In this document: in pieces, positions 9,010 to 17,000 of the stretch
Layout: each line of letters begins with the position of its first letter
How positions within the stretch are numbered: the first letter of the stretch is position 1
NCBI RefSeq assembly: GCF_001423485.1
Contig: NZ_LMOD01000002.1
Location: 274,539 to 338,538 of the forward strand
Direction: 5' to 3'
DNA length: 64,000 nt
Source of the DNA: Microbacterium sp. Leaf320
GTDB taxonomy: Bacteria; Actinomycetota; Actinomycetes; Actinomycetales; Microbacteriaceae
Notes under the pieces: model-generated
Told to the model about the DNA's origin: nothing
The model's input: the letters and a program-made list of their open reading frames with translations, nothing else
The model's database searches: none
Translations under genes and position numbers: made by a program

Positions 9010-9036
9010 TGTCGATCGACCTGATGCTCGATCGTC
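9010..9036 (+). promoter_or_regulatory. candidate ECF42-type sigma-dependent promoter
   Basis: TGTCGA (9010-9015) is followed after exactly 17 bases by CGTC (9033-9036), 42 bases upstream of the DGPF gene. From memory, published work on ECF42 sigma factors describes a TGTCGA -35 and a CG(A/T)C -10 element in front of their DGPF partner genes. The match in sequence, spacing and position supports autoregulation. Confidence 0.6.
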
Positions 9037-9077
9037 ATCCCTCTGTACGCTGACCGTCGAACAGTGAGGAAGAGACC

Positions 9078-9455
9078 ATGCGCTACACACTGCTGTTGCA
9101 CTACGAAGAGCTCGACGCCGAGACTCTGGGCGCCGAAGCGCTCGCAGGAGGACAGGCCGCATTCGCGAGCTACGCCGCCACCCTGCAGTCGGCGGGGGTG
9201 CTGATCTCCGCCGAGGTCCTGCAGCCGTCGGCCGTGAGCACCACGGTGCGGGTGCGCGACGGAGAACTGCAGGTGCAGGACGGCCCGTTCGCCGACACCA
9301 AGGAGCAGCTCGGCGGGACGGTCGTGATCGACGTCGCCGATCTCGACGCGGCGATCGGGTTCGCCCGACAGGCACCTCCCGCATTCTGGGGCACGGTCGA
9401 GGTCCGGCCCGGCGCCGTCTTCACCGTCGACGGCGTCTGGATGCCGAACCGATGA
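9078..9455 (+). CDS. YCII-related (DGPF domain) protein
   Basis: This 125-residue protein contains the DGPF motif (VQDGPFADTKEQLGG) that names the family, within a dimeric alpha+beta barrel related to YciI. The biochemical role is unknown. In actinobacteria such genes are the standard neighbours and targets of ECF42 sigma factors, and here the sigma gene starts inside its stop codon (ATGA at 9452-9455). The start has a good ribosome-binding site (GAGGAAGAG). An ECF42-like promoter lies upstream at 9010-9036. Confidence 0.9.
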   Translation: MRYTLLLHYEELDAETLGAEALAGGQAAFASYAATLQSAGVLISAEVLQPSAVSTTVRVRDGELQVQDGPFADTKEQLGGTVVIDVADLDAAIGFARQAPPAFWGTVEVRPGAVFTVDGVWMPNR

Positions 9456-10639
9456 TCCCCGAGGAGGTCCGAGCCGCCGCAGAGAGCGCGGCGCGGACCT
9501 CCTATGGCCGGCTCGTCGCGCTGCTCGCTGCCCGCTCGGGTGACCTCGCACTCGCCGAGGACTCCCTGTCGGGGGCATTCGAAGAGGCATTACGACGCTG
9601 GCCGGATGCCGGTGTGCCCGACAACCCGGAAGGGTGGCTGTTGACCGTGGCCAGGAACAGACTGCGCGACGTGTGGAAGTCGGCTGCGGCGAGAGCATCC
9701 GCTCCTCTCGACGAGGAGAGCGCACGCGACGATCCGTTCGCCAAGCACGATCCGCTGGCGATCGGCGACAAGCGGCTCGAGCTGCTGTTCGTGTGCGCGC
9801 ATCCGGCTATCGACCCGGCGGTGCGCGCTCCGCTGATGCTGCAGGCCGTGCTCGGCTTCGACTCGGCCGACATCGCCCGCGCGTTCGCGGTGCCGCCCGC
9901 AGCGATGGCGCAGCGACTGGTGCGGGCGAAGAGGCGCATCAAGGACGCCCGCATCCCGTTCGCGATTCCCGAGCGGCGAGCGATGCCCGAGCGGCTGCCC
10001 GCTGTGCTCGAAGCCGTGTACGGGTGCGCCGCGCTGGCCTGGAGAGGAGACAGCGATTCGCTCGCGGGTGAGGCGCAGTACCTGGCCGCGACCCTCGCCG
10101 GGCTGCTCGAGGACGAGCCCGAGGCGTGGGGTCTCGCGGCTCTCACGACGCTGACGCTGGCGCGGCGATCGCGGGAGTTCGTGCCGCTGGACGAGCAGGA
10201 TCCCTCGTCGTGGGATGCCGCACTGATCGCCGAGGGCGAGGCGTATCTGCGGCGAGCGCAGCCTGCGGACGCGCCGGGGAGGTTCCAGCTGGAGGCGGCG
10301 ATCCAGGCGGTGCATTGCGACCGTCGCCGAACGGGCCGCACCGACTGGGAGGCGCTGCGGATGCTGTACTCGGCGCTGCTCGCAGTCGCGCCGACTCTCG
10401 GAGCTCGGGTGGCGGCCGCCGTGGTGACGGCGCGCATCGAGGGGCCCGAGTCGGGACTCGACGCGCTTCCGCCCGATGCCGAGGGATTCCAGCCCTACTG
10501 GGCGGCGAGAGCGGAGCTGCTCGCAGAGGCAGGCCGGGATGCGAGGGATGCGTACGCGAGGGCGATCGCGCTCGCCGACGATGAGGATGTCCGGGAATTT
10601 CTGCGTTCTCGCGCGGAGGCGCACGGACGGAGCCGCTGA
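9452..10639 (+). CDS. ECF RNA polymerase sigma factor, ECF42 group (C-terminal TPR-like extension)
   Basis: This 395-residue protein is about twice the length of a minimal ECF sigma factor. Residues 1-70 match sigma region 2, which binds core polymerase and the -10 element (PDNPEGWLLTVARNRLRDVW). Residues about 105-165 match region 4 (LGFDSADIARAFAVPPAAMAQRL). The remaining roughly 220 residues are helical, with AE/AL/AY repeats like the TPR-type extension of the ECF42 group. No anti-sigma gene is adjacent, which fits ECF42, where the extension is thought to control activity. Translation is coupled to the DGPF gene by a 4-base overlap. Confidence 0.85.
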   Translation: MIPEEVRAAAESAARTSYGRLVALLAARSGDLALAEDSLSGAFEEALRRWPDAGVPDNPEGWLLTVARNRLRDVWKSAAARASAPLDEESARDDPFAKHDPLAIGDKRLELLFVCAHPAIDPAVRAPLMLQAVLGFDSADIARAFAVPPAAMAQRLVRAKRRIKDARIPFAIPERRAMPERLPAVLEAVYGCAALAWRGDSDSLAGEAQYLAATLAGLLEDEPEAWGLAALTTLTLARRSREFVPLDEQDPSSWDAALIAEGEAYLRRAQPADAPGRFQLEAAIQAVHCDRRRTGRTDWEALRMLYSALLAVAPTLGARVAAAVVTARIEGPESGLDALPPDAEGFQPYWAARAELLAEAGRDARDAYARAIALADDEDVREFLRSRAEAHGRSR

Positions 10640-10711
10640 CTCTCCTGCACGCATTCGCGCCTGAGCGCAAGCCCCGTGCGCCACATAGCTCTCGGTGTTT
10701 GACTGCCGTCG

Positions 10712-12298
10712 ATGTCGAATTCCCCTGCCGTTCAGCCCGCGTCCACCTCGATCCGAGTGAGCGTGGTCGTCCCCGTGTTCAAGCCGGGTGCGGCATTCGA
10801 CGAACTCATCGCCTCGCTCGACGCCCAGACGCTCGATCACTCACGCTTCGAGGTGCTGCTGTGCGACGACGGATCGGGCAAGGCGACCGCGGCACGGCTT
10901 GTCGAGGTCGCCCGCGATCGGGACTACATGCATGTGGCGTTCCTGCCGCATTCCGGGTGGCCGGGCACGCCCCGCAACCACGGGATCGACGAGGCGCGAG
11001 GCACGTACATCCAGTTCGTCGATCAGGATGACTGGCTCTACCCCGGGGCACTCGAGGCGCTGTGCGACTACGCCGACCAGCACGCATCCGACGTCGTGGT
11101 CGGCAAGGAGGTCGGGATCGGGCGCCGACTGCCGAGCCGGATCTTCCGTCGCGACGTGCCCCAGGCGCGGCTCGGTGAGGATCCGCTGCTCGAGATGCTC
11201 ACGCCGCACAAGATGTTCCGCACGTCGTTCCTGCGCGAGAATCGCATCCGCTTCCCCGAGGGCAAGGTGCGCCTCGAAGACCACCTGTTCGTCATGCGCG
11301 CGTACTTCGAGGCGTCGACCATCTCGATCCTCGCGAGTCAGCCCTGCTATGCCTGGGTCAAGCACGCGGGCAGCGCGAGCTCGTCGCGGATCGACCCGGA
11401 GTCGTACTTCCCGCACCTCGAGGCCGTGCTCGACCTGGTCGAGCGCTACACCGAACCCGGGCGACTGCGGGATCGACTGCTGCGGCACTGGTTCCGCGGC
11501 AAGATCCTGAAGAGGCTGACGGGCAAGAAGTTCCTCGGGTACCCCGACGAGTATCGCGAGCGGCTGCTCGACGTGGTCGGGCCGCTCGCGCAGCGTCGGT
11601 TCGGACCGGGCGTCGACGGCGGGCTCGCGTTCCCGAACCGGATCAGGGCCGCGCTGCTGCGGGCCGACCGACGTGCGGATCTCGTGACGTTCGCGCGATT
11701 CGAGGTCGAGACGACCTGCCGCGCCGTCGTGACCTCGGCGCGGTGGTCACGGGGTGGCGGGCTGTATCTGACGGTCGCCGTGTCGATCACCCGCGACGGA
11801 CAGGATGCTCTCGTCGTCGAGCCCGGCACCGGTGTGCTCACCTCGCTCCCCGTGGCGATGGACGGCCTGCCCACCGGCCTGCTCGAAGCCGGCCGCGAGC
11901 TGCAGAACGACCGGGTCGAGCTGGTGCTGCGCGACAAGGCCGCGGGGGTCGAGCGTCGTGTTGCGCGCGTGAAGCCCCGAAACCTCGACGCCGTCCCGCT
12001 CGCGATCGATCCGCTGAAGGTATTCGGACCTGATGACGAGTCGCGCGGCGCGCGACTGTTCGTGACCGTCCGGCGTGCCGGATGGACGTTCGACGTTCCC
12101 CTCACGGCGGATGCGGCGACGCTCGCCGCTGCCGGACACTCACCGCTGCTCGCCGGACGCACCTGCACTCCGGTCGCGCGCCGCGGCGGCGCGGTCGAGC
12201 TGCGGCGGCAGTGGCCCGGCGGGCGGTTGAAGGATCTGGCCGGGCGCGCGGTGCGTCGGGTGCGGGGTGGCGCGCGGAGCGCTTCGCGCACGACGTGA
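10712..12298 (+). CDS. family 2 (GT-A) glycosyltransferase
   Basis: This 528-residue protein has an N-terminal GT2 domain: a beta strand VSVVVPVFKPG, the nucleotide-binding DDG at residues 52-54, and the metal-binding DQDD at 104-107. A conserved EDH segment and an HxGSASS stretch follow within the first 240 residues. The C-terminal half is a separate beta-rich region without a recognised family. No transmembrane segment is evident, so it probably acts at the cytoplasmic face on cell-wall or teichoic-acid-like glycans. No polysaccharide cluster surrounds it, so acceptor and sugar are unknown. It is convergent with map. Confidence 0.8.
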   Translation: MSNSPAVQPASTSIRVSVVVPVFKPGAAFDELIASLDAQTLDHSRFEVLLCDDGSGKATAARLVEVARDRDYMHVAFLPHSGWPGTPRNHGIDEARGTYIQFVDQDDWLYPGALEALCDYADQHASDVVVGKEVGIGRRLPSRIFRRDVPQARLGEDPLLEMLTPHKMFRTSFLRENRIRFPEGKVRLEDHLFVMRAYFEASTISILASQPCYAWVKHAGSASSSRIDPESYFPHLEAVLDLVERYTEPGRLRDRLLRHWFRGKILKRLTGKKFLGYPDEYRERLLDVVGPLAQRRFGPGVDGGLAFPNRIRAALLRADRRADLVTFARFEVETTCRAVVTSARWSRGGGLYLTVAVSITRDGQDALVVEPGTGVLTSLPVAMDGLPTGLLEAGRELQNDRVELVLRDKAAGVERRVARVKPRNLDAVPLAIDPLKVFGPDDESRGARLFVTVRRAGWTFDVPLTADAATLAAAGHSPLLAGRTCTPVARRGGAVELRRQWPGGRLKDLAGRAVRRVRGGARSASRTT

Positions 12299-12316
12299 CC
12301 CTGAGCCGGCTCGCGC

Positions 12317-13087
12317 TCAGCGCGGGAGCGTGAGGATCTCCGCTCCCTCTTCCGTGATCGCGATCGTGTGCTCGGTGTGGGCGGTGCGGCAGCCGGTGGC
12401 GCTGCGCAGAGTCCAGCCGTCGTCGTCGGTGATCAGCTCGTCGGTGTCGGCCATGACCCACGGTTCGAGGGCGAGCAGCAGGCGGGGGCGCAGCTTGTAG
12501 CCACGACCGGGGCGCCCGTCGTTCGCGACGTGCGGATCCTGGTGCATGGTCGAGCCGATGCCGTGGCCGCCGAACTCGAGGTTGATCGGGTACCCCGCGT
12601 TGCTGAGCACCGTGCCGATCGCGTGCGAGAGGTCGCCGATGCGGGCACCAGGACGGGCGACGGCGATGGCCGCGGCGAGCGCGCGCTCGGTCGTGTCGAT
12701 CATCGCGAGATCCTCGGGTGTCCGGGTGGTTCCGACCACGAAGCTGATCGCGGCATCGGCCGCGATCCCGCGCAGCGTGACGGCGAGGTCGAGCGTGAGC
12801 AGGTCACCGTCAGCGAGGGCGTAGTCGTGTGGCATCCCGTGCAGCACCGCGTCGTTCACGGCGGTGCAGACGTAGTGGCCGAAGGGTCCGCGGCCGAACG
12901 ACGGCGCGTAGTCGACGTAGCAGGACTCGGCACCGGCATCCTCGATCATCTGCTTGGTCCAGCGGTCGAGGTCGAGCAGGTTCACGCCGACCCTCGTGCG
13001 CTCTTTCAGCGACTGCAGGATGCTGCCGACGAGCGCGCCGGCATCCCTCGCCCTGGCCAGTTCGTCGCTCGTGAGGATCTCGATCAT
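12317..13087 (-). CDS. map: type I methionine aminopeptidase
   Basis: This 256-residue cytosolic metalloprotease removes the initiator methionine from nascent proteins. The pita-bread-fold ligands are visible: an Asp in LLTLDL, a second Asp in TLRGIAADAA, His in GGHGIGSTMHQDP, Glu in LALEPW and Glu in HTEHTIAITEEG. The gene stands alone, whereas the main map of actinobacteria usually sits with secY-adk-infA, so this may be a second paralogue. The start has GGAGAG upstream. It is divergent from an XRE regulator, and the shared promoter region contains two operator-like repeats. Confidence 0.9.
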   Translation of the reverse strand: MIEILTSDELARARDAGALVGSILQSLKERTRVGVNLLDLDRWTKQMIEDAGAESCYVDYAPSFGRGPFGHYVCTAVNDAVLHGMPHDYALADGDLLTLDLAVTLRGIAADAAISFVVGTTRTPEDLAMIDTTERALAAAIAVARPGARIGDLSHAIGTVLSNAGYPINLEFGGHGIGSTMHQDPHVANDGRPGRGYKLRPRLLLALEPWVMADTDELITDDDGWTLRSATGCRTAHTEHTIAITEEGAEILTLPR

Positions 13088-13123
13088 GGGGCTCTCCGCA
13101 TCCGGGTCGCTGTTTTTCCAATA

Positions 13124-13156
13124 ACTATCCCGGTAATACTATCCCGGTATTAGAAT
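13124..13156 (+). promoter_or_regulatory. XRE gene promoter with tandem operator repeats
   Basis: ACTATCCCGGTA occurs twice (13124-13135 and 13138-13149), 14 bases apart. The second copy lies within an AATAC-N7-GTATT dyad. TAGAAT (13151-13156) follows directly and stands 6 bases before the ATG at 13163. The repeats would cover the -35 region, which suits autorepression. Confidence 0.65.
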
Positions 13157-13162
13157 CGGCAC

Positions 13163-13444
13163 ATGATGGTTCGGATGCCCCTCACTCCCGCCGAGGTCGA
13201 ACGAGGCGAACGTCTCGGTGCCCTGCTGCGGCGAGCGCGTGGCGAGCGGTCGATGCTGAGCGTCGCGCTCGACGCCGGGGTCTCGCCCGAGACGCTGCGC
13301 AAGATCGAGTCGGGTCGCGTGGCGACTCCCGCTTTCTCGACGATCGCGGCAATCGCGGGCGTGCTGCACCTCTCGCTCGATTCGGTGTGGGCCGAGATCG
13401 AGCCGCCGGTGCGCACGATCGGACGAGTGCAGGTCGCGTCCTGA
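13163..13444 (+). CDS. XRE-family helix-turn-helix regulator
   Basis: This 93-residue protein is essentially one Cro/CI-type HTH: LGALLRRARGERSM, then LDAGVSPETLRKIESGRVAT as the recognition region, and a final helix. It lacks a sensor domain. Translation probably starts at 13163 on a leaderless transcript. It is followed one base later by an SDR gene (13446), so both are likely in one operon, and it is divergent from map. Tandem repeats upstream suggest that it represses its own promoter. There is no toxin-like neighbour. Confidence 0.85.
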   Translation: MMVRMPLTPAEVERGERLGALLRRARGERSMLSVALDAGVSPETLRKIESGRVATPAFSTIAAIAGVLHLSLDSVWAEIEPPVRTIGRVQVAS

Positions 13445-13445
13445 G

Positions 13446-14204
13446 ATGGCGCATGCACTGATCACGGGCAGTTCGCGCGGCATCGGTCGCGCTGTCGCCC
13501 AGGCGTTCGCGCGCAGAGGCGATCGGGTCGTCGTGCACTACGGCCGGGATCGCGCCGCAGCGGAGGAGACACTCGCCTCGCTCGACGGCTCGGGGCACGC
13601 TCTCGTGGGCGGCGACTTGGGGAATCCCGCTGAGGCGCATCGCGTGGTCGAGGAGGCCATCGCCGCGCTGGGCTCTCTCGACATCCTGGTGAACAACGCG
13701 GCGGTCGCGCCGAGTGCAGCGAACGAGCATCGCGTCGATTCAACGTCGTTCGCCGAGTGGCAGGCCGCGTGGTCTTCGATGGTCTCGGTGAACCTGCTCG
13801 GAGCCTCGAACGTGACGATGCTGGTGGCACAGCACATGATCGAGCGCGGTGGCGGCGGGGCGATCGTCAATGTCGGCTCGCGCGGCGCGTTCCGCGGCGA
13901 GGCCGATCACCCCGCGTACGCCGCGACCAAGGCGGGGCTGCAGGCGTTCGGCCAGTCGATGGCCCTGGTTCTCGCCCCACACAACATCTCGGTCACATCG
14001 ATCGCACCGGGAATGGTCGCGACCGAGCGCCAGTCGGCGAAGCTCGAGGGCGAGCAGGGCGACAGCATCCGCGGGCAGAGTCCGTTCGGGCGCGTGGGCA
14101 CTCCCGAAGAGGTGGCGGATGCCGTCGCCTACCTCACGTCGCCCACCGCCACATGGGCCTCGGGCACGGTGCTCGACCTCAACGGGGCGTCGTACTTCCG
14201 CTGA
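13446..14204 (+). CDS. SDR-family oxidoreductase
   Basis: This 252-residue classical short-chain dehydrogenase has the cofactor motif GSSRGIGRAV near the N-terminus, NNAAV, a catalytic Ser in NVGSRGAF and the YxxxK pair in YAATKAG. A PG segment follows and the C-terminus is typical (GTVLDLNGASYF). An Arg just after the cofactor motif suggests NADP(H) preference. The gene starts one base after the XRE stop codon. The substrate is unknown; FabG-like 3-oxoacyl reductases are the nearest textbook relatives but so are many others. Confidence 0.85.
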   Translation: MAHALITGSSRGIGRAVAQAFARRGDRVVVHYGRDRAAAEETLASLDGSGHALVGGDLGNPAEAHRVVEEAIAALGSLDILVNNAAVAPSAANEHRVDSTSFAEWQAAWSSMVSVNLLGASNVTMLVAQHMIERGGGGAIVNVGSRGAFRGEADHPAYAATKAGLQAFGQSMALVLAPHNISVTSIAPGMVATERQSAKLEGEQGDSIRGQSPFGRVGTPEEVADAVAYLTSPTATWASGTVLDLNGASYFR

Positions 14205-14298
14205 GCGTCGGGTCAGTTCCCTCCTGGGAGAGTCGTCTCGCGACGTTTCAACTCAGGCGACTTCGTCGTCTTCGCTCAACGACCGAAACCCAACCCCG

Positions 14299-14340
14299 CT
14301 CGTTGAGCGAGGCCCGCGAAGCGGCCCGAGACGAAACGCT
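14299..14340 (+). repeat. dispersed repeat unit (GTTGAGCGAG...GAGACGAAACGC type)
   Basis: CTCGTTGAGCGAGG followed by CGAAGCGGCCCGAGACGAAACGC forms a unit that recurs inverted at 57042-57081 and shortened at 42546-42576. It lies downstream of the SDR stop codon in a noncoding gap. No terminal transposase is present. Confidence 0.65.
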
Positions 14341-14471
14341 CCGCGCCCCGCGCATACCCCCGGGAGGAGATCTGCCTCTCGGGAGGAGGGTTCCCGAGAA
14401 TTCCTCCTCCCCGGGCGCAGTTCTCCTCCCGGGTGGCGAGCTCGCTCCGCCCCCGTGCGTACCTTCGCGAC
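14341..14471. other. noncoding GGGAGGAG/CTCCTCCC-rich stretch with nested inverted repeats
   Basis: Between the dispersed repeat and the ArsR stop codon there are several GGGAGGAG and TTCTCCTCCC runs (from about 14362 to 14437) that can pair with one another, for example CCCGGGAGGAGA with TTCTCCTCCCGGG. They could act as a terminator for the plus-strand SDR operon and the minus-strand ArsR gene. I see no gene here. Confidence 0.45.
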
Positions 14472-14777
14472 CTAGCCCCGCAGCACCGAGTCCAACAGCC
14501 CAGGGAAGAGCGAGTCGAGATCGTCACGGCGCAGCGTCAGCATCCGTCGCCGTCCGTTGGGCTCGTTGCGGATGACGCCCGCTTCGCGCAGCACCTTCAT
14601 GAAGTGCGACTTGGTCGACTTGGGGAGGTTCGGGTCGGTCGCGTGGCACGCGGCCATGTCGAGCGGACCGTCACTGAGCTGTCGGGCGATGGCCAGTCGT
14701 TCGGGGTCACTGAGCGCGAAGAGCACGTCGGTGAGCTGGATCTCGGAACGATCCGGATGCGGAAGGTCGCCTGGCAT
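14472..14777 (-). CDS. ArsR-family (HTH_20-like) transcriptional regulator
   Basis: This 101-residue winged-helix protein has an N-terminal LTDVLFALSDPERLAIARQL helix pair, the recognition segment STKSHFMKVLREAGVI and the wing NGRRRMLTLRRDDL. The Cys in AACHATD is not part of a clear metal-binding CxC, so a metal signal is not indicated. I place the start at the ATG 14777: TATTCT stands 6 bases upstream with no ribosome-binding site, indicating a leaderless mRNA. A TTG at 14798 would lie before that -10 element. It is divergent from an MFS exporter, and identical operators flank both starts, so it probably represses exporter and self. Confidence 0.85.
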   Translation of the reverse strand: MPGDLPHPDRSEIQLTDVLFALSDPERLAIARQLSDGPLDMAACHATDPNLPKSTKSHFMKVLREAGVIRNEPNGRRRMLTLRRDDLDSLFPGLLDSVLRG

Positions 14778-14778
14778 G

Positions 14779-14843
14779 GTTCGAGAATAGTTGAACAATC
14801 GCGGGAAGGCGAGTACGCTCCGATAGTTCGATGATTCTCGAAC
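14779..14843. promoter_or_regulatory. divergent promoter with two ArsR-type operators
   Basis: GTTCGA-N6-TTGAAC (14779-14796) and the perfect dyad GTTCGA-N6-TCGAAC (14826-14843) have identical architecture, 47 bases apart. The first overlaps the -10 region of the ArsR gene, and the second lies just upstream of the MFS gene. Confidence 0.7.
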
Positions 14844-14893
14844 CCAACGAGTTCGCCCCTCTCAGACCCGACCCCACACCCGCGGGAGCACAG

Positions 14894-16105
14894 ATGACCA
14901 TCACGTCACCGATCGCCACGATGACGGCCGCGCCGATCCGCCGCCCGCGCTTCGGCTTCGCGCTGGCGATCGTCACGCAGATCGCGATGATGATGGGTGC
15001 GAGCGCGCCGTCGCCGTTCTACCCGGTGCTCGCCGCCGAGATCGGGTTCGACGCGATCGCCATAAGCGCCGTGTTCGCCGTGTACGCGGTCGCCCTGCTT
15101 CTCGCACTGCTCACCGCCGGGTCGCTCTCCGACCACGTCGGTCGCCGTCCTGTCGCGATCGGCGGACTCCTCCTGCTCGCCGCGAGCATGCTGCTCTTCT
15201 GGCATGCAGACACCGTCGCGACGCTCATGCTCGCGCGCATCCTGCAGGGAGCCGCGAGTGGTGTGCTGATCGCCGCGCTCTCGGCCGCAGCGCTCGACCT
15301 CGCTCCCGGCGGACGCTCGAGGGTCGCCGCCCTATGGAACGCCCTCAGCCCCGGCATCGGCCTCGCTCTCGGCGCGCTGATCTCGGGCATCGCTCTCGAC
15401 CTGACCGGCCAGCCGCTGCTCGACGTGTTCGCGCCGCTGACCGTCGTCTACGTCGTGCTCGCCGCGCTCTTCTTCCTCGCGCCCGAGACCGCACCCCTGC
15501 GACCTGGAGCACTGGCGTCGCTGAGCTTCCGCCTTTCGGTGCCGGCCGGTATCCGTTCGGACTTCTGGCGAGGCGCGCCCGCGATCATCGCCGGGTGGGC
15601 GACGGGTGGGCTCTTCCTCTCACTCGGCGCGAACATCGTGCGCACCGAGCTCGGCGGCGAGGCGCACGTCTGGCAGGGGCTCGCGGTCGCGATGCTCGCG
15701 GGAGTCGGCGCGATCACGGCGTTCGCGTTCCGCAACCGCACGCCGCGCACGTCGGTGATCTTCGGCACTGCGGCGCTCGCGACGGGAACAGCCCTGTCGC
15801 TCTGGGCCCTCTCGGCCGAGTCGCTCGCCTTCTATCTCGCCGCGACCGCCATCACCGGCATGGGATTCGGCACCGCCTTCTCGGGAGTCGTCGGCTCACT
15901 CGCACCGCGCATCCCCGCGACCGACCGCGCCGACACGTTCGCCGTGATCTACCTGCTCGCCTACCTCGCGTTCGGGGTGCCCGCAGTGGTCGCCGGAACG
16001 CTGGTCGGGGTGTTCGGGCTCGGAGTCGTGTGCGTGGGATACGGCGTGGTGGTCATCGTGCTCGCGCTCGTCGCGCTGGTGCTGCGGGTGCGCCGCGCAG
16101 AATAG
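14894..16105 (+). CDS. MFS transporter, drug:H+ antiporter-like
   Basis: This 403-residue protein has 12 hydrophobic segments, the loop motif GSLSDHVGRRPVAIGG between helices 2 and 3, and an LQGAASG motif in helix 4 that is typical of multidrug efflux carriers. I chose the ATG at 14894 because GGGAG precedes it. The in-frame ATG at 14831 lies inside an operator palindrome and would add 21 non-conserved residues. Control by the divergent ArsR-type repressor is likely, making this an inducible efflux pump for an unknown compound. Confidence 0.85.
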   Translation: MTITSPIATMTAAPIRRPRFGFALAIVTQIAMMMGASAPSPFYPVLAAEIGFDAIAISAVFAVYAVALLLALLTAGSLSDHVGRRPVAIGGLLLLAASMLLFWHADTVATLMLARILQGAASGVLIAALSAAALDLAPGGRSRVAALWNALSPGIGLALGALISGIALDLTGQPLLDVFAPLTVVYVVLAALFFLAPETAPLRPGALASLSFRLSVPAGIRSDFWRGAPAIIAGWATGGLFLSLGANIVRTELGGEAHVWQGLAVAMLAGVGAITAFAFRNRTPRTSVIFGTAALATGTALSLWALSAESLAFYLAATAITGMGFGTAFSGVVGSLAPRIPATDRADTFAVIYLLAYLAFGVPAVVAGTLVGVFGLGVVCVGYGVVVIVLALVALVLRVRRAE

Positions 16106-16130
16106 AGCGGATGCCGGATGCCGCCGCGAC

Positions 16131-17000
16131 CTACCGCTCCGCGAGCATCTCCCGCAGCCGCGCGGCCTCAGCCTCGGGCATGCTGTACCCGTGCTCGGGC
16201 GCGGGATACACACCGTCGCGCACCTCGTCGGCATACGCCTGGACTCCTGCGACCGACACTCCCCGCACATCGGCGTAGCGCTTGACGAACTTGGCGACGC
16301 CGCCCGCATAGATGCCGAGCAGGTCGTGGAAGACGAGCACCTGGCCGTCGGCATCTGCTCCGGCTCCGATGCCGATCAGCGGAATGCGCAACAGGGGCGC
16401 GAGGGCTGCGGTGACCTCCGACGGCACGGCTTCGATGACGAGCACCGAGACTCCGGCATCCTGCAGCGCGAGGGCATCTTCGATCACGGCGAGCGCGGCG
16501 TCGGCGGTGCGTCCCTGGGCGCGGTATCCGCCGAGGGATGTCGCGGTCTGCGGGGTCAGTCCGACGTGTCCGACCACGGGGATGCCGGCACTCACCAGCG
16601 CGCGGGCACGGTCGACCGTCGTGCCGCCGCGCTCGATCTTGACCAGGTCGACGCCCGCCTGCTTGATGAAGCGCTGCGCGGTCGCGAGGGCGAGTTCATC
16701 CGACGCCTCGTACGAGCCGAAGGGCAGGTCGCCGACGAGCAGCGGCTTCTCGAGTCCGCGTCGCACAGCCTTCGTGAGCATGAGCATCTCGTCGATCGTG
16801 ACGGGCACGGTGCTGTCGTAGCCGAGCACGGTCATCGCGGCCGAGTCGCCGACGAGCACCATGTCGACGCCGGCCTCCTCGACGATCTGCGCGCTCGGAA
16901 AGTCGTAGGCGGTGACCATGACGATGGGTTCGCCGGACTGCTTCTTCGCGGCCAGATCGCCCAGGGTCAGGCGCTTGGTCGGGGCGGCGTGGGCACTCAT
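16131..17000 (-). CDS. panB: 3-methyl-2-oxobutanoate hydroxymethyltransferase
   Basis: This 289-residue cytosolic TIM-barrel enzyme makes ketopantoate from alpha-ketoisovalerate and methylene-tetrahydrofolate, the first committed step of pantothenate synthesis. Family signatures include VMVTAYDFPSAQIVEEAGVD, the metal-binding VGDSAAM, PLLVGDLPFGSYE, VKIERGG and the catalytic-region VIEAVP. The start codon overlaps the panC stop by 4 bases (16997-17000), so panC-panB are translationally coupled. Confidence 0.95.
   Translation of the reverse strand: MSAHAAPTKRLTLGDLAAKKQSGEPIVMVTAYDFPSAQIVEEAGVDMVLVGDSAAMTVLGYDSTVPVTIDEMLMLTKAVRRGLEKPLLVGDLPFGSYEASDELALATAQRFIKQAGVDLVKIERGGTTVDRARALVSAGIPVVGHVGLTPQTATSLGGYRAQGRTADAALAVIEDALALQDAGVSVLVIEAVPSEVTAALAPLLRIPLIGIGAGADADGQVLVFHDLLGIYAGGVAKFVKRYADVRGVSVAGVQAYADEVRDGVYPAPEHGYSMPEAEAARLREMLAER

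Noticed and set aside
13163-14204. Toxin-antitoxin pair involving the XRE regulator
   Set aside because: The partner is a complete SDR enzyme, not a toxin, and no small toxin-like gene is adjacent.
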